NCBI GenBank assembly: GCA_937901455.1
Contig: CALDIA010000088.1
Coordinates: 1-64,000, forward strand
DNA: 64,000 nt
DNA from: an uncultured Bacteroidales bacterium
Lineage (GTDB): Bacteria; Bacteroidota; Bacteroidia; Bacteroidales; WCHB1-69
Reading direction: 5' to 3'
Shown: piece after piece, positions 9,849 to 18,256 of the stretch
Position numbering within the stretch: the first letter of the stretch is position 1
Layout: each line of letters starts with the position of its first letter
The notes under the pieces: model-generated
What the model saw: only the letters and a program-made list of their open reading frames with translations
What the model was told of the DNA's origin: nothing
Databases searched by the model: none
Program-made: the position numbers and the translations under genes

Positions 9849-10314
9849 TTATTTGCGCTGGAAGCAGGCCGCGGCATTGCTGGTGGTCAGGAACTTACCG
9901 TATATCCGCTGCAAAATCATTCCGGATTGAGGAGATATAAAGGCCTTATAGAGGTAGGACATCTCTTTGAAAGGAGGTTTTTGATAATCCCCCCGCAAAA
10001 GGGTATCGATATCGGAATTTCGAATGACAACACTCGTAGGGGAATTGAAATCCATAATGACTGACAATATTTTGAATATAAGGATGTGAATTCACATCCA
10101 ACAGGATAGTTTTTGACAGCCAGTTGTAGAAGAACGCATTTTGGCAGGAATCATCATCTTCATTATTCGAGAGTTCTTCATCTATCTCAAGGATTGCTGT
10201 GATCCCTCAGCCAACCGAAAAAAGGCTGGTATTATAAGTCAACCCCATTTTGTTATACTCATAACCAAGAATAGAATCCGCATATTTGTTCTGAATATAA
10301 GGATTACATCTTGT
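9849..10314 (-). pseudogene. Decayed gene of unknown family with an internal ~73-codon repeat
   Basis: The stretch between the BFN gene and the flavoprotein gene holds a broken minus-strand reading frame. From 10314 one frame reads through NPYIQNKYADSILGYEY to an in-frame TGA at 10207-10209. The same frame then continues through an acidic segment to HPYIQNIVSHYGFQF near 10040. The natural-looking C-terminus (SYLYKAFISPQSG, stop at 9849-9851) is in a different frame, so at least one frameshift is needed. The two PYIQN segments are encoded by near-identical 16-mers exactly 219 bases (73 codons) apart. No start codon or family is recognised. The region may instead be non-coding. Confidence 0.35.
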
Positions 10315-10430
10315 CTAATATTATTTTTTCGTTTATTGTGTATTAAACATACAGAGAAAAAAGAACAATGAGCATCAGCAATCTCCGCGTTCATCTGCGT
10401 GGTCTGCGGGAATGTTTTGAGGGTTTGTTT

Positions 10431-11534
10431 TCACAGTCCCTCGGCAACGATAATGGCCGAAGCGAAAGCAAAAAAGAGATTGTATCCTCCGCAGATGCCG
10501 TCCATATCCAGCATTTCTCCCATAACGAAGAGATTCGGGTGCTGTCTCAGCTGGAGATGATCGTCCACTTCCACCAGATCGATACCGCCGTGGCATACTT
10601 GTGCAAAGGTCAGGTCGTAAGGCTCGTCAATGGCCAGGTCGAAATTTCTGATATCAAAAGGTTTATGTTCGTAATGCGCATTGAGTTTCGGATGGAGGAT
10701 GCCTTGTAAAGAACCATGTTGCCGCAGATGTTCTTTTGGATCTGTTTTCTCATCATGGTAAAGGAAGTTCAATGCAATGTGGCAGTTTTCTTTCTTCTCC
10801 AGGCGGTTGTAGTAGGCTGATAGATTCAGGATGACGATGCCTGAGATGCCGTCATCTTTAAAAGTGATCTCACCAAACTCCTTGTGTATAAGTCTATGGC
10901 CTTGATATAAAGAGGCGATGGCTTTGACCCTGCAGCCAGACAGGCGGGTGGGGTAGTCCTTAATCTTGAAACCGACCAGAGAGGGTACGCATGTATGCAT
11001 ATGAAGACCTAAAGAGGAAAGATACGCGTTGTATTGTTTTCTGTTCTTGGCAATCATGTTGGCGGGGCTGCCGGAGGCGAGCACCACCGTGTTAAAAGCA
11101 GTTGGGTAGTCGTTGATGCGCCAGTGGTCGTCTTCGCGCGCGAGTTTTTTGACTTCATATTCCAGATTGGAATGGATGTGAGGATTGACAGGTTGCCAGA
11201 GGACATCGACCGCGGTTTGGGAGAACTGAGAGAGGGGATAGACGCGTCCCTCTTCATCGGTAGTCATCATCAGGCCGAAGGATTCGAAGACTTGGCGAAG
11301 TCGATCAGGGGTTACCTTTTGTAGAACTTGGGTTGCAAAATCCGGATGATTGTAGCAATCTGGCGTCACATGGTCGTTGAAGAGGTTGGCCTTGCCGCCG
11401 CCCGATGCGCGCAACTTGGTGCCCACCTCTCTGTTGCGTTCAAAGAGATAAATCTGCATATTGGGTTTCTCCAACAGCAGTCGTGCAAGCATCAAGCCCG
11501 ATGCGCCGCCCCCGATGATGGCCACATTATGCAT
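10431..11534 (-). CDS. HI0933/BaiN-family flavoprotein (NAD(P)/FAD-dependent oxidoreductase)
   Basis: A 367-residue FAD protein of the HI0933/YhiN/BaiN family. The N-terminal dinucleotide-binding motif GGGASGL is at residues 8-14. The family block ASGGGKANLFND follows (most members have SGGGRCN), and the C-terminal FAD loop reads MDGICGGYNLFFAFASA. It is slightly short for the family (about 390-410). The physiological substrate is unknown for most members; the bile-acid reductase role of BaiN should not be transferred. It follows gmk by 6 bases and shares its promoter. Confidence 0.85.
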   Translation of the reverse strand: MHNVAIIGGGASGLMLARLLLEKPNMQIYLFERNREVGTKLRASGGGKANLFNDHVTPDCYNHPDFATQVLQKVTPDRLRQVFESFGLMMTTDEEGRVYPLSQFSQTAVDVLWQPVNPHIHSNLEYEVKKLAREDDHWRINDYPTAFNTVVLASGSPANMIAKNRKQYNAYLSSLGLHMHTCVPSLVGFKIKDYPTRLSGCRVKAIASLYQGHRLIHKEFGEITFKDDGISGIVILNLSAYYNRLEKKENCHIALNFLYHDEKTDPKEHLRQHGSLQGILHPKLNAHYEHKPFDIRNFDLAIDEPYDLTFAQVCHGGIDLVEVDDHLQLRQHPNLFVMGEMLDMDGICGGYNLFFAFASAIIVAEGL

Positions 11535-11540
11535 GACCCG

Positions 11541-12107
11541 CTATTTTTCCAAAAACTCTTTTACGATGAGGTAAAGCTCCTTCTGGGCGACGTTAAGGTC
11601 GTCATTCAGCACCGTTACGTCGAATTGCGGTGCGAAGGAAATCTCATATTCGGCTTTGTCTAATCTTTTTTTGAGCGTCTCTTCGGTTTCGCTGCAACGG
11701 TTCTGGAGCCGCCGTTTCAGTTCTTCCATGGAGGGAGCCTTGATGAAGATGGCCAAAGCCTGGTCGCCATAGAAGCGTTTGATGTTCAGCCCGCCCACTA
11801 CATCCACATCGAAGATGACGGTGTTGCCCTCTTGCCAAATGCGTTCCACCTCGCTCTTCAGGGAGCCGTAGAATTGGTGGGCATACACCTCTTGCCATTC
11901 CAGGAACGCATCGTTGGAGCGGTGCTGGTGAAACTCCTCCTCAGTGATGAAATAGTAGTCCTGGCCGTCCACCTCGTAGTCGCGCTTGGTGCGGGTGGTG
12001 GCGGAAATGGAAAACTTGAGTTCTGGGATTTCTTCCAGCAGGTAGCGGACCAGAGAGGTTTTTCCAGTGCCCGACGGGGCGGAAACGATGATGACTTTGC
12101 CTTGCAT
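11541..12107 (-). CDS. gmk: Guanylate kinase
   Basis: A 188-residue guanylate kinase (GMP + ATP to GDP + ADP). The P-loop SAPSGTGKTS lies at residues 9-18, followed by the GMP-binding region SATTRTKRDYEVDGQDYYF. I chose ATG 12107: the frame extends upstream to a TTG inside the promoter element at 12129-12136, which cannot be translated from that promoter. It is first gene of a two-gene unit with the flavoprotein gene. Purine-nucleotide genes purL, purA and guaA also lie in this window. Confidence 0.96.
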   Translation of the reverse strand: MQGKVIIVSAPSGTGKTSLVRYLLEEIPELKFSISATTRTKRDYEVDGQDYYFITEEEFHQHRSNDAFLEWQEVYAHQFYGSLKSEVERIWQEGNTVIFDVDVVGGLNIKRFYGDQALAIFIKAPSMEELKRRLQNRCSETEETLKKRLDKAEYEISFAPQFDVTVLNDDLNVAQKELYLIVKEFLEK

Positions 12108-12128
12108 ACGTGTTGTTTTTTGAGACGG

Positions 12129-12136
12129 CAAAGGTA
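12129..12136 (-). promoter_or_regulatory. -7 promoter element for gmk
   Basis: TACCTTTG on the minus strand matches TAnnTTTG, 22 bases upstream of the gmk start. The 12108-12329 gap otherwise contains only a 7-bp hairpin (12270-12276 with 12281-12287) without a T-run. Confidence 0.6.
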
Positions 12137-12329
12137 ATGAAAAAATGGATATGTCAGAAAGAAATTTGGACGATGAGGCTGCTGTACCTTGACATTAACT
12201 ATCACAGGAGTGCCCCGGTGATTCACCATATTCACAAAGAAGTGATCATACAGAGATAAGATTATGCGATAAGGGATTGCTCCCTTAATCAATGTGTTTT
12301 TTAGGGGAATAGGGGTATTCTCTTGTTCT

Positions 12330-13175
12330 TTAGGCATTGTTCACCTCTCTCCGATACAGCACAAACACTGCTATGAAGAGGGCGTAGCGGCAGATGCTGG
12401 TTGTTGTGTCGAGGTACGATGTCGCGGCGGGATGGTGGTAGGCTTGCGGGAAATTCTTAAGGAGTATCGGCGGGGTGAGGTAGGTGCAGCAGCACGCTAA
12501 TCCCACAATCATCACAATAGCCAATAGCGGGAAACGTACCGGCACTTTGCGGTACACCAGCATGAAGATGACAAGGGTGAGTGTTACGATTCCTAAACCG
12601 AAGAGTATTTCTACCAGCATCTCCTGATGGGTGACCATCCGCAAGGCTCTGCCCGTGGACGACAAAATGCTCATCAGACGGCCCATCATCAGCATCAACA
12701 TAACCCCTATATAGAAACTGCGCTCTTTGCCCACAGTCTCTGTATCTTTATTTGCACCTCTCTCGGCCATGTAGTATTTCCACCACACAAACAAAATCAA
12801 TAGTACATTACAGGCCACCCCCAGCCAGAATTGCACATTGGCCGCCCTGTTGTCACGCTGTAGATCGCCCGAAAAGTAGGTGTGGTTGGCCAACACGGCT
12901 TTGGCCAGATATTCTGAGAACACAGCAATAGTGCTTATTAGTAGAATGAAGCCCACGAAATGTCCCCACTTCACCTCGGTGAAGAAATGACGCCTAAAGA
13001 TCCAAAAGAAAATGGTTAGCATCAGCAGGTTAGATACAATCGGTATCCACAACCCCGGGATCACGCACTTCAGCAGGAAGATGTCGGGCAGGATTGCTGA
13101 CCATGCAAGGGCAAACATCTCGAAGGCAATCATGCCAAACAGGAAATGGAGATAGTTGAAAGGTTGTTTTTTCAT
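12330..13175 (-). CDS. Polytopic inner-membrane protein of unknown function
   Basis: A 281-residue, strongly hydrophobic protein with about eight predicted transmembrane segments separated by short basic or polar loops. A longer hydrophilic loop sits near the middle (around the RGANKDTETVGKER segment). No catalytic or transport motif is recognised. It lies 51 bases downstream of tadA with no promoter element between, so it is probably the last gene of the ompA-mutY-tadA unit. Codon use looks like that of its neighbours. I cannot assign a function. Confidence 0.7.
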   Translation of the reverse strand: MKKQPFNYLHFLFGMIAFEMFALAWSAILPDIFLLKCVIPGLWIPIVSNLLMLTIFFWIFRRHFFTEVKWGHFVGFILLISTIAVFSEYLAKAVLANHTYFSGDLQRDNRAANVQFWLGVACNVLLILFVWWKYYMAERGANKDTETVGKERSFYIGVMLMLMMGRLMSILSSTGRALRMVTHQEMLVEILFGLGIVTLTLVIFMLVYRKVPVRFPLLAIVMIVGLACCCTYLTPPILLKNFPQAYHHPAATSYLDTTTSICRYALFIAVFVLYRREVNNA

Positions 13176-13226
13176 CTACTATTGGGATTTGTTATCAATA
13201 ATTAGAGATTTTCTGTTGTTTTCCAG

Positions 13227-13667
13227 TTATCTTTTCTTTGCAAAAAAATCTTTCAGCAGGGTGCTGCACTCATCGGACAGCACATTTTTTTCAATGATTA
13301 CCTTTTGGTGGATGATGTGGGCATCGGGGTGGCGAGAGAAACCCCGCTTGGGATCTGACACTCCGAACACGATGCGGCTGATCTGCGACAATGCGATAGC
13401 TCCGGCGCACATGTCACACGGTTCCAGAGTGACGTAGAGGGTGCACCCTGGCAGGTACTTGCTGCCCAGATGGTTGGCAGCTGCTGTCAAGGCGATCATC
13501 TCGGCGTGTGCCGTCACATCCCGTAATGTCTCTGTCTGGTTGTGTCCGCGTCCCAAGATTCGGCCATCCATGACGACGAGTGCTCCCACGGGGACCTCGT
13601 CCTCTTCGGCTGCCAATTGAGCCTCTTCTACGGCTAATCGCATGTAGTACTCGTCTTCTTTTGTCAT
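13227..13667 (-). CDS. tadA: tRNA-specific adenosine deaminase TadA
   Basis: A 146-residue zinc deaminase that converts A34 to inosine in the anticodon of tRNA-Arg(ACG). The zinc and catalytic residues are all visible: HAE at 54-56 (His ligand and Glu proton shuttle) and PCDMC at 83-87 (two Cys ligands). Length and the C-terminal helix are normal. It sits 12 bases after mutY, so the two nucleic-acid maintenance genes are co-transcribed. Confidence 0.93.
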   Translation of the reverse strand: MTKEDEYYMRLAVEEAQLAAEEDEVPVGALVVMDGRILGRGHNQTETLRDVTAHAEMIALTAAANHLGSKYLPGCTLYVTLEPCDMCAGAIALSQISRIVFGVSDPKRGFSRHPDAHIIHQKVIIEKNVLSDECSTLLKDFFAKKR

Positions 13668-13679
13668 TATACAGTGTGT

Positions 13680-14681
13680 TTATGTGGTGATAATGTCCAG
13701 ATGATTCTGCAAGAAGGAGGTCATGATTTTGGGCATCGGGAAGCGAGATAGCTCCTCGATAGCCACCACCTGTTGATGGGCCTGCAGTTTAGGCAATGGT
13801 CTGCAAGGCTGCACATAGATGTCGGCACTGATCACTTGGTGGGTCAGCACCTCGCGGATGGTGGTTGCATAATGCGCCCCATGTGGTTGTGGTTCCTTCA
13901 CTTCCTGAAGCGGGAATTGGTACATATTGTGCCAGATGTCTTTGCCAGTTCTCTGTTCCAGGATGGTTTGTACTCCATCTACGAACATAGTGAGTATGAA
14001 GTACCGCTGTCGTTTTCGGATTTGTTGGTTTTTGATGGGTAGGGTGGTGGCCATGTCGTGTTGGCAGGCGTAGCATCCTTGCTGAAGTGGGCAGTTTTGG
14101 CATGCGGGGTTGGCGGGTGTGCACTGCAGTGATCCGAAATCCATCATGGCTTGGTTGAAGCTGGCGGGGTCCACTTGTTGGATTTCTTTCTCGGCTATGG
14201 AGGTGATGGTTCTTTTGGTGGCGGGCGAGGAGATATTCTCTACAACGCCGAAGTAGCGGCTCACCACGCGCATCATGTTGCCGTCCACGGCGGGTCGCTG
14301 TTCACCAAAGGCGAAGGAGGCAATGGCGGCGGCGGTATAGTCACCCACACCCTTCAGGGCCCTGATATCCTCGTAGCGGGAGGGGAAGCGTCCTTTGTGT
14401 GTGGCCATAATTTGTTGGGCGGCCTGGTGCAAATGGCGGGCTCTGGAGTAGTAGCCCAGTCCTTGCCATAGTCGCAGAACCTCCTGCTCGTCGGCAACCG
14501 CTAACGAACGCACATCGGGGAAAATCTCTATGAATCGTTGGTAGTAGTTCCACCCTTGCTGCACCCGGGTCTGTTGTAATATGATCTCTGAGACCCACAC
14601 TTTATAGGGGTCCTTTTCGCCCCGCCATGGCAGGTCGCGCTGATGATCGGCCGACCATAGTAAGAGCGTGTCTGCAAACAT
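13680..14681 (-). CDS. mutY: A/G-specific adenine glycosylase MutY
   Basis: A 333-residue base-excision repair glycosylase that removes adenine mispaired with 8-oxoguanine. Glu32 (SEIILQQTRV) and Asp133 (VDGN) are the catalytic residues. The helix-hairpin-helix LKGVGDYTAAA lies at about 109-119. The [4Fe-4S] cluster ligands follow the C-x6-C-x2-C-x5-C pattern at Cys187, 194, 197 and 203. A NUDIX-like C-terminal domain from about 225 recognises 8-oxoG. It starts 10 bases after the ompA-like gene stop. Confidence 0.95.
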   Translation of the reverse strand: MFADTLLLWSADHQRDLPWRGEKDPYKVWVSEIILQQTRVQQGWNYYQRFIEIFPDVRSLAVADEQEVLRLWQGLGYYSRARHLHQAAQQIMATHKGRFPSRYEDIRALKGVGDYTAAAIASFAFGEQRPAVDGNMMRVVSRYFGVVENISSPATKRTITSIAEKEIQQVDPASFNQAMMDFGSLQCTPANPACQNCPLQQGCYACQHDMATTLPIKNQQIRKRQRYFILTMFVDGVQTILEQRTGKDIWHNMYQFPLQEVKEPQPHGAHYATTIREVLTHQVISADIYVQPCRPLPKLQAHQQVVAIEELSRFPMPKIMTSFLQNHLDIITT

Positions 14682-14691
14682 GGTACCACGG

Positions 14692-15675
14692 TTAGTTGCC
14701 TTGTATCAATTGGAAGAGCTGGTCCAAGTTGGGAGTCAGGATGATTTCGGTGCGGCGGTTCTTGGCACGTGCCTCCGCATTGTCGTTGGCATCAATGGGC
14801 AGGAACTCGCTACGACCGGAGGCCGATAAGCGAACGGGGTCAATGTCGCCGTTCTGCAATAAGGCCTTTACCACCGAGGTGGCGCGCATCACACTCAGGT
14901 CCCAGTTGTCTTTGACTTGGCCATTGCCATTGAAGGGCACATTATCGGTGTGACCTTCAATGAGGACGGAGATGTCCTTCTCATTTTCAAGCACACTGGC
15001 CAGATTGCGGATGGCTTTCAAGCCCTGCTCGTTCAGACTCCAACTGGCAGAGGCGAAGAGCAGTTTGTCTTGCATGGAGACATACACCTTGCCGTCTTTT
15101 TCATACACATTCAAGCCGCTCCCTTCAAAACCCTTCAAGGCGGCGGTCACCTTGTCTTTCAGAGCCTTGACCTCGGCATCCTTCTGGTTGAGGATGTTCT
15201 GCATCTCATTGATACGTGCCTCCTTTTCTGCAAGATCGAGCTTAGCAGCCTCTAAGGAGTCTTTCTGCGCATTGAGCAGTTTTTCCTTTGCGGTGAGTTC
15301 GTCTTTGTATTTGTCAATATTGCCCAAGAGGTCGTTCATGGCCGTTTGGTTGCTCATGTTCAGGTCAGCGAAATCCTTCAACAGGTCATCGTAGTCTTGA
15401 GTAGCCTTGGCGAGGTCGCGTTCCGACATGTGCAGGCGCCGCGAGAGCGACAGGGTGTCCTTAGCGAGTTTCTCCACTTGCATGGTCAGGGCGTCCAGTT
15501 GGGCGCGCAGATCCTTGACGGTATTGTTGGCATCTATGTTTTCGGCATTCACGTAAGTCAACTCATCCTGGCATTTTTGGTACCGTTGCTGCAGCTCGTT
15601 GTATTTCTGCTTGGTAACACAGCCAGTTAGACATAGCGTAAAAAGGGTAATACTAAGAATCAAAAGTTTCTTCAT
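14692..15675 (-). CDS. OmpA-family lipoprotein with periplasmic coiled coil
   Basis: A 327-residue lipoprotein with lipobox Leu-Thr-Gly-Cys19. A long coiled coil (about 25-190) is followed by an OmpA/MotB-like peptidoglycan-binding domain. The latter shows EGHTDN, the NWDLSVMRA helix and the terminal N-R-R-T-E-I. It probably tethers the outer membrane to peptidoglycan. I chose ATG 15675; the upstream in-frame extension lies above the -7 element at 15701-15708 and would hide the lipoprotein signal. It is the first gene of a four-gene unit. Confidence 0.9.
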   Translation of the reverse strand: MKKLLILSITLFTLCLTGCVTKQKYNELQQRYQKCQDELTYVNAENIDANNTVKDLRAQLDALTMQVEKLAKDTLSLSRRLHMSERDLAKATQDYDDLLKDFADLNMSNQTAMNDLLGNIDKYKDELTAKEKLLNAQKDSLEAAKLDLAEKEARINEMQNILNQKDAEVKALKDKVTAALKGFEGSGLNVYEKDGKVYVSMQDKLLFASASWSLNEQGLKAIRNLASVLENEKDISVLIEGHTDNVPFNGNGQVKDNWDLSVMRATSVVKALLQNGDIDPVRLSASGRSEFLPIDANDNAEARAKNRRTEIILTPNLDQLFQLIQGN

Positions 15676-15700
15676 TGTTGCTAATTTTGACAAAATCAGG

Positions 15701-15708
15701 CAAAAATA
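15701..15708 (-). promoter_or_regulatory. -7 promoter element for the ompA-mutY-tadA unit
   Basis: TATTTTTG on the minus strand matches TAnnTTTG, 26 bases upstream of the chosen lipoprotein start. Confidence 0.55.
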
Positions 15709-15788
15709 CCGCCTTTTGTTGGAATATAGGTTATGTTTTATTTTTTTTATCAACAATGATTTATGAATAAACGAAGGAGTTATTTCGC

Positions 15789-18251
15789 TCATTTCACAAC
15801 TAAGGTAACCTTGTCGAACAGCAGGGCAGTGGGCATGACAAGGCTACAGGGAACCTGAAAACTCAAGCTATAGGTCGGGGTGGTGAGATTGAAGGCGCGC
15901 GTGTCTTTCAGCGCACACGACATCGTTTGAAAGGTTTTGTAAGTGATGGGCATCATGCGGGCATTCTTGACAGGCAAAGCCTTCTGGTTGTGGATATTGA
16001 TGCGATAGAGGCCCATTGGGTAGTTCATGGAACCACCGGTTTCGAGGATGATATAGGCATGGTCGTAGCCGGCTTTGCGGGCCTTGTCAAGCAACTGTTT
16101 CAGTAGTTTCTTGTAGGTCATACGGTTTCGGCATTCCATGGTGAGCACTCCAGGTCCGCAGGTGGGTACCAGTTTGTCTTCATTCAAGATGGCAAAACGT
16201 TGGTGTCCATTGCTATAGCCTATTTGTGCGGTAGGTTCGCGGTTGGAGAGCAGGGTTACCAGCTCGCCGTTATGCACAATTTCCACTTTTTTGTCCACGG
16301 GCACACCTTCTGCATCTACCTTGTAACTGCCTATAAGGCTACCACCTTGGCCGCTGTACTGGTCATGGTCGGTGGCAGAGATGGAGATGTCGGGATGTAT
16401 GAAGGGCTTGTCGATGAAGAGTGGCACTTGGAGGGTGGTGTTTGGATATATGCCGTAAGTTGATATTTTAACGGGTTGTCGGGTGGCTACCAATCCATCC
16501 TGATAGTTCAGGAACGCCTCGGCGAAGAACTGCGCTGCGGCATCTCCCACTACCAGTACGGGGCCGTCGTACACCTCATCCATGGCGATGGCCAGCGCGT
16601 CATGCATGTCCAACTGCGATCTGAATTGCTCTATGTCATTTACCAGCATGGGATGAAATTGCTCCAATTCATCAATCCCTTTGAAGAAGAAATCCTTTGA
16701 CACATATTCGGAAGTTTCGTCCCATACGATGATTTGTGTTAAGACGACAGGTTGCACATATTGCAAACCGGTATTATCGGCATAATAGGCATTGGCTTGG
16801 AACGATTGGATGCTCACTCCTGACTTAGGGCGCGTGCGTCCCATGATTTGCGAGAATTCGCAGGCAAGGTTCTTCAGTTGGGGCAGACACTCGTGTCGCA
16901 AAGGCATCGGGTCGTACAAGTTCTCCGTGATGGCTTCCGAGCGGTCAGGCAGGGAGGCACCAGGCTCCTCAGCAAGGCGAGCCCTCGACAACTCTTTGTA
17001 TTGGTAGTTTTTGGCCGATAGCGGATAGTTCTGAGCCGCCGAATACCATAACTGTCGTTTGATGTTGACGGGGTCGTTATCTAAAGGGAAGCCCCAATTA
17101 TCCTCCTGCCTGCCCAAATAATCGTGCTGGATATGCTCGTTGTTGCGCACATCACTGCCCACACGTACATTGGTGGTCAAGGAGCGTTTGTCATATTCCT
17201 CCTCTTCTATGATGCATCCCAAAGATGTGGTCACATAGGCAATGTGGGCATCGGAAACCAAGTAGCTGAGATGGTAGGGCTTTGGCATCTCCTCATAGTA
17301 TAATGAGTCCACCCCGTTTTTGGCCATCTCCTGCATTATGTCCAGCAGGGAGGCCTGTTCGTGTTGGCAGGTATCCGCTTCCATCCACCAATTTTTGAGG
17401 AACAGTGTCTGCAATGGAGGGATGCTGTCGGCCTTGCCGTTATCGTCCACGCGATACAGTTCCCACAACACCTCCTGCAATTTGTCAACAGTGAAGATGT
17501 CGTCAGGATTTTCAAAGTCGAAGTACTGCGCCTTTGTGGAAATCAGGCCTTCATCGGTGGTACGGGTCATCTTGAGATATAGTACGGTGCTGATTTTGTT
17601 GTATGCTGTGGCGTTGTCTTGCGACACCTCGTATGTGCGATTTATGTTATAGTCGATAGAGGCATGGCAGACAATAACCTCTGGCAGGCTGGAGAAAAGC
17701 TGTGTGCTGTTTTTTAGTTTGGCTATAAGTTCTTGCTCGTTGAAGTCCACATGGGTGGGCAGGGGTCTATAATCTGGATGTAGGGAACGATCTGGGGACT
17801 GCGCAGGGGCAAGGAAGCCGCTTTTGTCAACATGATAAGATTGTATGCTTTGTTGGTATGCCTTCTGTAAGGCCTGTTGAAAGATCAGGTGCATAGTTTC
17901 TTCATCGTCATCCAACGGTATGAAGAATTCGTTCTGTTGGCCACAGGTAGTGATATGGTCATCGGTGTTGGCAGTTTCAATGAGGACTGTTGCCGTACGG
18001 GTGTGCCCCTTGTCGCGCTTGGAGATACTCCCAAAGTCCACCCTCAGGTTGTATTGCTGTACATCCTCCACCTCATAGAGAACGTTGGTGACAGGAAAGG
18101 CCTTTTCGGTCACGATGTTGGAGAGGTTTTTGGACTCTTGTTGTAGAATATGGAGTAGGGCGTCATTGTTGGAGGTATGCTGCGCATATCCTAGTGTGAT
18201 GGACAGCAGGCAACAAGCCAAGACGGACAGCGGATGGCGATAGGTTTTCAT
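15789..18251 (-). CDS. Large secreted TldD/PmbA-like protein, metal motif not found
   Basis: An 820-residue protein with a signal peptide ending near GYAQ. Its C-terminal third resembles the TldD/PmbA (U62) fold. Supporting features are a segment reading LSNREPTAQIG, a PGVLTMECRN strand pair and a final block with an S-x-V-M-P-T-x-L-L-F-D pattern. The N-terminal part also has TldD-like strand spacing but is much longer than in the 450-550 residue relatives. No HExxxH motif is present, so if related it is of the PmbA/TldE (non-metal) type or inactive. It follows purA by 5 bases. The assignment rests on motif resemblance and is moderate. Confidence 0.55.
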   Translation of the reverse strand: MKTYRHPLSVLACCLLSITLGYAQHTSNNDALLHILQQESKNLSNIVTEKAFPVTNVLYEVEDVQQYNLRVDFGSISKRDKGHTRTATVLIETANTDDHITTCGQQNEFFIPLDDDEETMHLIFQQALQKAYQQSIQSYHVDKSGFLAPAQSPDRSLHPDYRPLPTHVDFNEQELIAKLKNSTQLFSSLPEVIVCHASIDYNINRTYEVSQDNATAYNKISTVLYLKMTRTTDEGLISTKAQYFDFENPDDIFTVDKLQEVLWELYRVDDNGKADSIPPLQTLFLKNWWMEADTCQHEQASLLDIMQEMAKNGVDSLYYEEMPKPYHLSYLVSDAHIAYVTTSLGCIIEEEEYDKRSLTTNVRVGSDVRNNEHIQHDYLGRQEDNWGFPLDNDPVNIKRQLWYSAAQNYPLSAKNYQYKELSRARLAEEPGASLPDRSEAITENLYDPMPLRHECLPQLKNLACEFSQIMGRTRPKSGVSIQSFQANAYYADNTGLQYVQPVVLTQIIVWDETSEYVSKDFFFKGIDELEQFHPMLVNDIEQFRSQLDMHDALAIAMDEVYDGPVLVVGDAAAQFFAEAFLNYQDGLVATRQPVKISTYGIYPNTTLQVPLFIDKPFIHPDISISATDHDQYSGQGGSLIGSYKVDAEGVPVDKKVEIVHNGELVTLLSNREPTAQIGYSNGHQRFAILNEDKLVPTCGPGVLTMECRNRMTYKKLLKQLLDKARKAGYDHAYIILETGGSMNYPMGLYRINIHNQKALPVKNARMMPITYKTFQTMSCALKDTRAFNLTTPTYSLSFQVPCSLVMPTALLFDKVTLVVK

Positions 18252-18256
18252 CGCAG

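Noticed and set aside
11858..12337. 159-codon minus frame crossing the gap after the membrane protein gene into gmk
   Set aside because: Two thirds of it is gmk read in another frame. The first ~60 codons show no recognisable family, and the gmk promoter lies inside it.
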